DNA from: Olsenella sp.
Lineage (GTDB): Bacteria > Actinomycetota > Coriobacteriia > Coriobacteriales > Atopobiaceae
Assembly: GCA_015062715.1 (NCBI GenBank)
Contig: SUUD01000114.1
Location: 1-6,592, forward strand
Reading direction: 5' to 3'
DNA: 6,592 bases
The translations under genes were made by a program, and so were the position numbers. The notes under the pieces were generated by a model, which did not search any database, had not been told where the DNA came from, and saw only the letters and a list, made by a program, of their open reading frames with translations. The stretch's first letter is position 1. Each line of letters starts with the position of its first letter. Shown in pieces: positions 1-3,151 of this stretch.

Positions 1-2
1 CG

Positions 3-33
3 AGGGGCCGTTTCGACGTCGGGGGCGGCCCTT
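3..33 (+). terminator. Possible stem-loop, end of an upstream gene or element
   Basis: AGGGGCCG (3-10) can pair with CGGCCCTT (26-33) across a 15-nt loop, with one G-T pair. The following bases (CGCTCGTCT) are not a proper T-run, so this is at best a weak intrinsic terminator for a gene left of the window. All three forward frames are open here, so coding evidence is uninformative. Confidence 0.2.
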
Positions 34-42
34 CGCTCGTCT

Positions 43-95
43 CTGCCAGAGGGACGGTCCTTCTGGCAGGTCAACCTGCCACGGGGACGGTCCTT
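43..95 (+). repeat. Left REP-like hairpin repeat
   Basis: The core TGGCAGGT-CA-ACCTGCCA (64-81) is a perfect 8-bp palindrome with a 2-nt centre. Pairing continues outward to 50/95 with only two mismatches (56/89 G-G and 63/82 C-C) and three G-T pairs, giving an imperfect hairpin of about 22 pairs. The unit also holds a direct repeat, CTGCCANNGGGACGGTCCTT, at 43-62 and 76-95. A long hairpin with internal mismatches is typical of REP elements. The GTAG foot of enterobacterial REPs is not seen here. Confidence 0.8.
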
Positions 96-149
96 GCGTC
101 GCAGGAGTCTTCGGCCTGTCGTCACGCCTGCAATTACGCACCTGGTTGA

Positions 150-166
150 CGATTTCTGTGAAATCG
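150..166. repeat. Short inverted repeat (CGATTTC-TGT-GAAATCG)
   Basis: A perfect 7-bp inverted repeat with a 3-nt centre starts immediately after the -35-like TTGAC (146-150). It could be an operator or a transcript hairpin. It has no T-run, so it is not a terminator. Function is unknown. Confidence 0.4.
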
Positions 167-244
167 CGCCTTACAACTGCTTGTTGGTCTCGTTGTTTGT
201 GAGTTGTTGGAAAACTGCTGGTATTTGGTCATGTTTCTTTTTGT

Positions 245-269
245 GAAGAAGCTTTGTGGCAAGTTCTTC
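245..269. repeat. Short hairpin in spacer
   Basis: GAAGAA (245-250) and CTT (252-254) pair with AAG (261-263) and TTCTTC (264-269), giving 9 bp with a single bulged G at 251 and a 6-nt loop. If the transposase mRNA begins upstream, this hairpin would sit in its 5' leader, about 40 nt before the Shine-Dalgarno. Its role is unknown and chance is possible. Confidence 0.35.
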
Positions 270-326
270 TGGCCATTTGCTTGAACTAAAACGTCCCAAA
301 GCCGTTGCTAGGAGAGAGGGGCGGTC

Positions 327-1076
327 ATGCCAAGGACGGCACGTGTTCAAAGCGCAAGCGGCAACTATCACGTCATGCTGAGGGGTGTGGGCAGGCGGAT
401 CATCTTCGAAGATGACGCCGACAGGAGGGCCTTTCTCGGGGTTCTCGCGAGGTGCGCCAAGGAATGCGAGGTCGACCTCATCGCCTACTGCCTCATGAGC
501 AACCACGTACACCTAGCGCTGGATAATCGAGAAGGGGTCCCAAGCAGGCTCATGCGCAGGATCGGGACCTCGTATGCCATGCGGTTCAACAGGTTGAACG
601 ACCATGTTGGCCACGTGTTCCAGGGAAGGTTCAAGAGCGTGCCTGTCGAGTCGAACGAGCAGCTCCTGGAAACGGTTCGATACGTGCACAGGAACCCGGC
701 GGAGGCGGAAATCGGCCAGGTCGACACATACGCATGGTCGAGCTATGGAGAGTACGTTGGGAGACCGCAGATCTGCAAGACCGACGGAGTGCTGGATCTG
801 CTCGATGGGGTCGATGGGTTCGTGGAGTACATGAGGGGGCGAAACGGGGACTTCGACCCATTCCCCGAGGCAAGGGCACTTCTGTTGGATGACAAGGCGC
901 TCGCGATTGCGCGGGAGGTCCTCGGCGAGCAGGGCATGAGGGAACTCGAGGGGGATTCGAGGTCCGCCCGCGATCGGTGCCTGCGCATTCTGCGCGACAA
1001 GGGGATGAGCGCCAGGCAGGTATCGCGGATAACCGGTATCGGCCGCTCGATTGTGACCGCCGCGTTCAGGGGTTGA
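327..1076 (+). CDS. REP-associated tyrosine transposase (Y1/HUH, RAYT)
   Basis: This 249-residue protein is a single-stranded-DNA nicking enzyme of the IS200/IS605-related TnpA_REP family, expected to cut and join REP hairpins in the cytoplasm. The Y1 domain spans about residues 1-145. The metal-binding HUH motif is H60-V-H62 in CLMSNHVHLAL, and the likely catalytic tyrosine is Y119 in RYVHRNP, a family hallmark. RGVGRRIIFEDDADR (19-33) is also typical. A C-terminal helix-turn-helix (about 215-249, SARQVSRITGIGRSIV) suggests DNA binding, as in several RAYT groups. The ATG is preceded by AGGAGAGAGG (310-319). The frame is intact and all expected motifs are present, so the gene is probably functional. 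About 17 of roughly 32 arginines use AGG, unlike the neighbouring genes, which suggests separate ancestry. Flanking inverted repeats at 43-95 and 1077-1129 are the likely substrates. Confidence 0.9.
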   Translation: MPRTARVQSASGNYHVMLRGVGRRIIFEDDADRRAFLGVLARCAKECEVDLIAYCLMSNHVHLALDNREGVPSRLMRRIGTSYAMRFNRLNDHVGHVFQGRFKSVPVESNEQLLETVRYVHRNPAEAEIGQVDTYAWSSYGEYVGRPQICKTDGVLDLLDGVDGFVEYMRGRNGDFDPFPEARALLLDDKALAIAREVLGEQGMRELEGDSRSARDRCLRILRDKGMSARQVSRITGIGRSIVTAAFRG

Positions 1077-1129
1077 GAGGACCGTCCCCGTGGCAGATTG
1101 ACCTGCCAGAAGGACCGTCCCCATGGCAG
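1077..1129 (-). repeat. Right REP-like hairpin repeat (inverted copy)
   Basis: The reverse complement matches 43-95 at 49 of 53 positions. It starts on the base directly after the transposase TGA. The core on the minus strand is TGGCAGGT-CA-ATCTGCCA, with one G-T pair replacing the G-C of the left copy. The outermost pair is G-C (1122/1077) where the left copy has A-T (50/95). The 20-nt direct-repeat module appears twice here as well (1110-1129 and 1077-1096, read on the minus strand). There is no T-run, so it is not an obvious terminator for the transposase gene. Confidence 0.8.
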
Positions 1130-1151
1130 GTCTGGCGGGTTCGTGGAGGGG

Positions 1152-1180
1152 TTGACCTCGTGCGGGTTACGTGATTGAAT
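1152..1180 (+). promoter_or_regulatory. Candidate sigma-70-type promoter of the rimP operon
   Basis: TTGACC (1152-1157, 5/6 to the -35 consensus) is followed after exactly 17 nt by TTGAAT (1175-1180, 4/6 to the -10 consensus). TG at 1172-1173 sits one base before the -10, making an extended -10. Transcription would start near 1187, leaving a leader of about 73 nt before rimP. The -35 begins 22 bp after the right REP repeat. This is the only convincing promoter-like pair in the window. It is predicted by eye and unsupported by mapping. Confidence 0.5.
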
Positions 1181-1205
1181 ACTTGTCCGTATGGATTGGC
1201 TGTGT

Positions 1206-1240
1206 AAGGGAAGTGGGGTGCGTCTCGCCCCGCTTCCCTT
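1206..1240 (+). promoter_or_regulatory. Leader hairpin upstream of rimP (possible attenuator or SD switch)
   Basis: AAGGGAAGTGGGG (1206-1218) pairs with CCCCGCTTCCCTT (1228-1240), 13 bp with a single G-T pair and a 9-nt loop. The next bases, TCTGT (1241-1245), continue a short T-rich stretch, so the hairpin resembles a weak intrinsic terminator. The 3' arm CTTCCCTT (1233-1240) can alternatively pair with AAGGAAG (1246-1252), which is part of the rimP Shine-Dalgarno region, with one bulged C. rimP-nusA-infB operons in other bacteria are known to have regulated leaders. A switch here is my inference. Confidence 0.5.
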
Positions 1241-1259
1241 TCTGTAAGGAAGGGGAGAG

Positions 1260-1751
1260 ATGGCAGCGGAGGACCTCAGGTCCCAGATCATCGCGGCGCT
1301 CGAGCAGGAGGCGGCCACACGCGGCATCGACATCGTCGACGTCGAGATCGTGGGTGCCACCAAGGCCCCGGCGGTCCGTGTGCGCATCGACCACGCCGAC
1401 GAGTCGGCCGAGACCATCTCGCTCGACGAGGTTGCCGAGCAGAACGCCTGGATCGACGCCGTGATTGAGGGCATCGACCCGTTCCCCAACTCCTACACGC
1501 TCGAGGTCTCGAGCCCGGGGCTCGACCGGCCGCTGCGCCGCGAGCGCGACTTCGTCCGGTTCGCCGGCGAGACGGTCGCCCTCACCACCAACGCCGTCGA
1601 GGGGCGCAAGCGCTACACGGGCACCCTCGAGGGCGTCACGGACGGCCTGGTGCACGTCACCTGCGACGGCGAGGACTTCGCCTTCGAGCTCGGTCAGATC
1701 CGCTCGTGCGCCATCAAGCCCACGTTCGACTTCGGCAAGAAGAAGGCCTAA
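1260..1751 (+). CDS. rimP: Ribosome maturation factor RimP
   Basis: RimP binds the 30S subunit precursor and helps assemble the region around 16S rRNA helix 18, together with S12. The 163-residue length is normal for the family. The N-terminal alpha/beta domain (about 1-92) ends in the family signature YTLEVSSPGLDRPL (79-92). The C-terminal SH3-like barrel follows (about 93-155, RYTGTLEGVTDGLVHV) with a short basic tail (GKKKA). The ATG lies just after the purine-rich Shine-Dalgarno AAGGAAGGGGAG (1246-1257). It is the first gene of the operon, with a promoter and leader hairpin directly upstream, and nusA starts 98 nt after its stop. Nothing in the sequence is odd, and codon use matches the downstream genes. 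Confidence 0.95.
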   Translation: MAAEDLRSQIIAALEQEAATRGIDIVDVEIVGATKAPAVRVRIDHADESAETISLDEVAEQNAWIDAVIEGIDPFPNSYTLEVSSPGLDRPLRRERDFVRFAGETVALTTNAVEGRKRYTGTLEGVTDGLVHVTCDGEDFAFELGQIRSCAIKPTFDFGKKKA

Positions 1752-1804
1752 CGGCCACGACGACGCCGGCGGCCAGCGCCCCGGCACGCAATCACGGTAA
1801 CAGT

Positions 1805-1820
1805 CGCCCCGCCCGGGGCG
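1805..1820 (+). other. GC hairpin between rimP and nusA
   Basis: CGCCCC (1805-1810) pairs perfectly with GGGGCG (1815-1820) around a 4-nt loop, directly before the purine-rich nusA Shine-Dalgarno. No T-run follows, so it is not an intrinsic terminator. It could affect nusA translation or mark an RNA processing site, but in DNA this GC-rich it could also arise by chance. Confidence 0.35.
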
Positions 1821-1833
1821 GGGGAGAGAAGGA

Positions 1834-1838
1834 AAGGA
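1834..1838 (+). promoter_or_regulatory. Shine-Dalgarno deciding the nusA start
   Basis: AAGGA (1834-1838), inside a purine-rich run at 1820-1840, is 11 nt before the ATG at 1850. An in-frame ATG at 1706, inside rimP, has no such site and would add 48 residues of low-complexity sequence unlike NusA. Confidence 0.7.
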
Positions 1839-1849
1839 AGCGAAGCACC

Positions 1850-3109
1850 ATGGCCTCTGAGATGATGGAAGCCCTGATGATGCTCTGCCAGGAGAAGCAC
1901 ATCGACCAGCTCTACCTGATCGACCGACTCGAGCAGTCGCTCGCCAAGAGCTATGCCGACGTGCTCCACCTCGACTATGGGGCAAAGGTCACCATCGACC
2001 GCGTCACCGGCAAGATCTACGTCTACAAGCTCGTCCCGAGGGAGGACTCCTACGACGAGGAGTCCAACGAGTACACCGAGTACGACGAGGTGGACGTCAC
2101 GCCGTCCGACACCAGCCGCATCGCCGCGATGCAGGCCAAGCAGGAGATCAAGCAGATCGTCAACAACGCCGCGCGCAGGCAGATCTTTGAGGAGTTCTCC
2201 GAGCGCATCGGCGACATCATCACGGGCACGGTCCTGCAGACCACGCCCGACTTCACCATCGTGAAGATCCGCGACGGCGTCGAGGCCGAGCTGCCCCACT
2301 TCGACCTGCGCCGCCACCCCGACGAGCGCAACGAGCGCCCCAACGGCGAGCGCTACGCCCACAACCAGCGCATCAAGGCGATCATCATCGACGTGCGCGA
2401 CCCGTCCGGCTCGGCCCAGCCCGTCCGCGGCGAGCACTCGCGCCCCTCGATCGTGATCAGCCGCACCCACCCCGACCTCATCAGGCGCCTCTTCGAGCTC
2501 GAGGTCCCCGAGATCTACGACGGCGTCGTCGAGATCCGCTCCATCGCCCGCGAGCCCGGCGCCCGCTCCAAGGTCGCCGTCTCGTCCTATGACGAGCGCC
2601 TCGACCCGGTGGGCGCCTGTGTCGGCCCCAAGGGCAGCCGCGTGCGCACCGTCGTGGGCGAGCTGCGCGGCGAGCGTGTCGACGTCGTGCTGTGGAGCGA
2701 TGACCCCGCCACCTGCGTCAGCCACGCCCTCTCGCCGGCCAAGGTGAGCCGCGTCATCGTCGACCGCGACAACAACTACGCCACGGTCATCGTGCCGGAT
2801 GACCAGCTGTCGCTGGCCATCGGCAAGGAGGGCCAGAACGCCCGCCTGGCCGCCCGCCTCACGGGCCTGCACATCGACATCAAGAACGAGAAGCTCGCCG
2901 CGAGCATCCTCAAGGGCATGCCGGTGGTCGACACCGCCGAGAGCCTGGTCGACGAGGAGGAGTCCGAGCACCGCTGCGAGTACGAGACCCCGGACGGGAT
3001 CCGCTGCCGCAACATGGCGCGTCCCGGCTCGCGCTTCTGCGGCGTCCACGAGCGCCTCGCGCAGCTCGACTCGGTCGAGGTCTCCGACGACCCCGATTCC
3101 CTCGTCTAG
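1850..3109 (+). CDS. nusA: Transcription factor NusA with C-terminal Cys/His tail
   Basis: NusA binds RNA polymerase and nascent RNA, controlling pausing, intrinsic termination and antitermination (rRNA operons). This 419-residue form has the N-terminal polymerase-binding domain (about 1-115), an S1 domain (about 118-205), KH1 (about 210-285; IAREPGARSKVAV 232-244, DPVGACVGPKGSRV 252-265) and KH2 (about 290-350; AIGKEGQNARLA 323-334). No acidic AR repeats follow. The last ~70 residues are an acidic linker and a Cys/His motif, C376-X9-C386-X10-C397-X2-H400, which looks like a small zinc site and is not part of classical NusA. The S1/KH1 junction carries a short extra stretch (SGSAQPVRGEHSR, 186-198). 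The start at 1850 has a Shine-Dalgarno and matches the usual NusA N-terminus. infB follows after 42 nt, without ylxR or rplGA in between. Confidence 0.96.
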   Translation: MASEMMEALMMLCQEKHIDQLYLIDRLEQSLAKSYADVLHLDYGAKVTIDRVTGKIYVYKLVPREDSYDEESNEYTEYDEVDVTPSDTSRIAAMQAKQEIKQIVNNAARRQIFEEFSERIGDIITGTVLQTTPDFTIVKIRDGVEAELPHFDLRRHPDERNERPNGERYAHNQRIKAIIIDVRDPSGSAQPVRGEHSRPSIVISRTHPDLIRRLFELEVPEIYDGVVEIRSIAREPGARSKVAVSSYDERLDPVGACVGPKGSRVRTVVGELRGERVDVVLWSDDPATCVSHALSPAKVSRVIVDRDNNYATVIVPDDQLSLAIGKEGQNARLAARLTGLHIDIKNEKLAASILKGMPVVDTAESLVDEEESEHRCEYETPDGIRCRNMARPGSRFCGVHERLAQLDSVEVSDDPDSLV

Positions 3110-3110
3110 C

Positions 3111-3123
3111 GACGGACCCCGTC
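3111..3123 (+). other. Small hairpin in the nusA-infB gap
   Basis: GACGG (3111-3115) pairs with CCGTC (3119-3123) around a 3-nt loop, two bases after the nusA stop. No T-run follows, so read-through into infB is expected. The infB Shine-Dalgarno AAGGTGA (3142-3148) is separate and unpaired. Confidence 0.3.
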
Positions 3124-3151
3124 AGGACCTCGTATACCCGGAAGGTGAGAC

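Larger units (their letters stand above)
96..326. other. AT-rich spacer between left repeat and transposase gene
   Basis: No credible gene is seen. Positions 171-300 are about 40% GC by hand count, far below the flanking DNA, and the plus strand is T/G-rich. TTGACG (146-151) resembles a -35 box, but no good -10 follows at 16-18 nt, so I call no promoter. Two small perfect or near-perfect hairpins lie here (150-166 and 245-269). The end of the spacer holds the Shine-Dalgarno of the transposase gene (AGGAG, 310-314). Confidence 0.6.
43..1129 (+). mobile_element. RAYT gene with flanking inverted REP-like repeats (REPtron-like unit)
   Basis: A Y1/HUH transposase gene (327-1076) is bracketed by two 53-nt repeats in opposite orientation, 43-95 and the reverse complement of 1077-1129, identical at 49 of 53 positions. 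RAYT genes beside inverted REP pairs are the known arrangement for domesticated relatives of IS200/IS605 transposases that process REP hairpins in single-stranded DNA. The unit lies just upstream of the rimP operon promoter. The exact limits are unknown, because such units usually leave no target duplication and none is visible. Whether the unit still moves cannot be judged from one copy. Confidence 0.75.

Noticed and set aside
1..246. Frame open from the window edge to the stop at 244-246, possible end of an upstream gene
   Set aside because: It runs through the REP hairpin, all three forward frames are open over the first ~145 nt, and the translation shows no recognisable domain.
171..512. 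113-codon minus-strand frame across the transposase start
   Set aside because: It begins inside the Y1 domain coding region and crosses the AT-rich spacer. There is no ribosome site or motif.
513..1124. 203-codon minus-strand frame antisense to the transposase gene
   Set aside because: It reads the right REP and the Y1 gene backwards, with no motif or ribosome site. The plus-strand Y1 protein is clear.
43..1129. CRISPR-like array
   Set aside because: There are only two repeat units per side with a 33-nt period made of the hairpin itself. There are no variable spacers and no cas genes, and the RAYT between them explains the repeats.
1077..1129. Right REP as intrinsic terminator of the transposase gene
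   Set aside because: The hairpin is not followed by a T-run, and on the plus strand the core has an A-C mismatch.
1706..1849. N-terminal extension of NusA from the ATG at 1706
   Set aside because: It overlaps rimP, has no Shine-Dalgarno, and its residues are Thr/Ala/Arg-rich and unlike NusA. The ATG at 1850 has a good site and the normal N-terminus.
1748..3049. 433-codon minus-strand frame opposite nusA
   Set aside because: Same artefact: Asp/Val/Leu/Ala/Gly repeats complementary to an unmistakable nusA.
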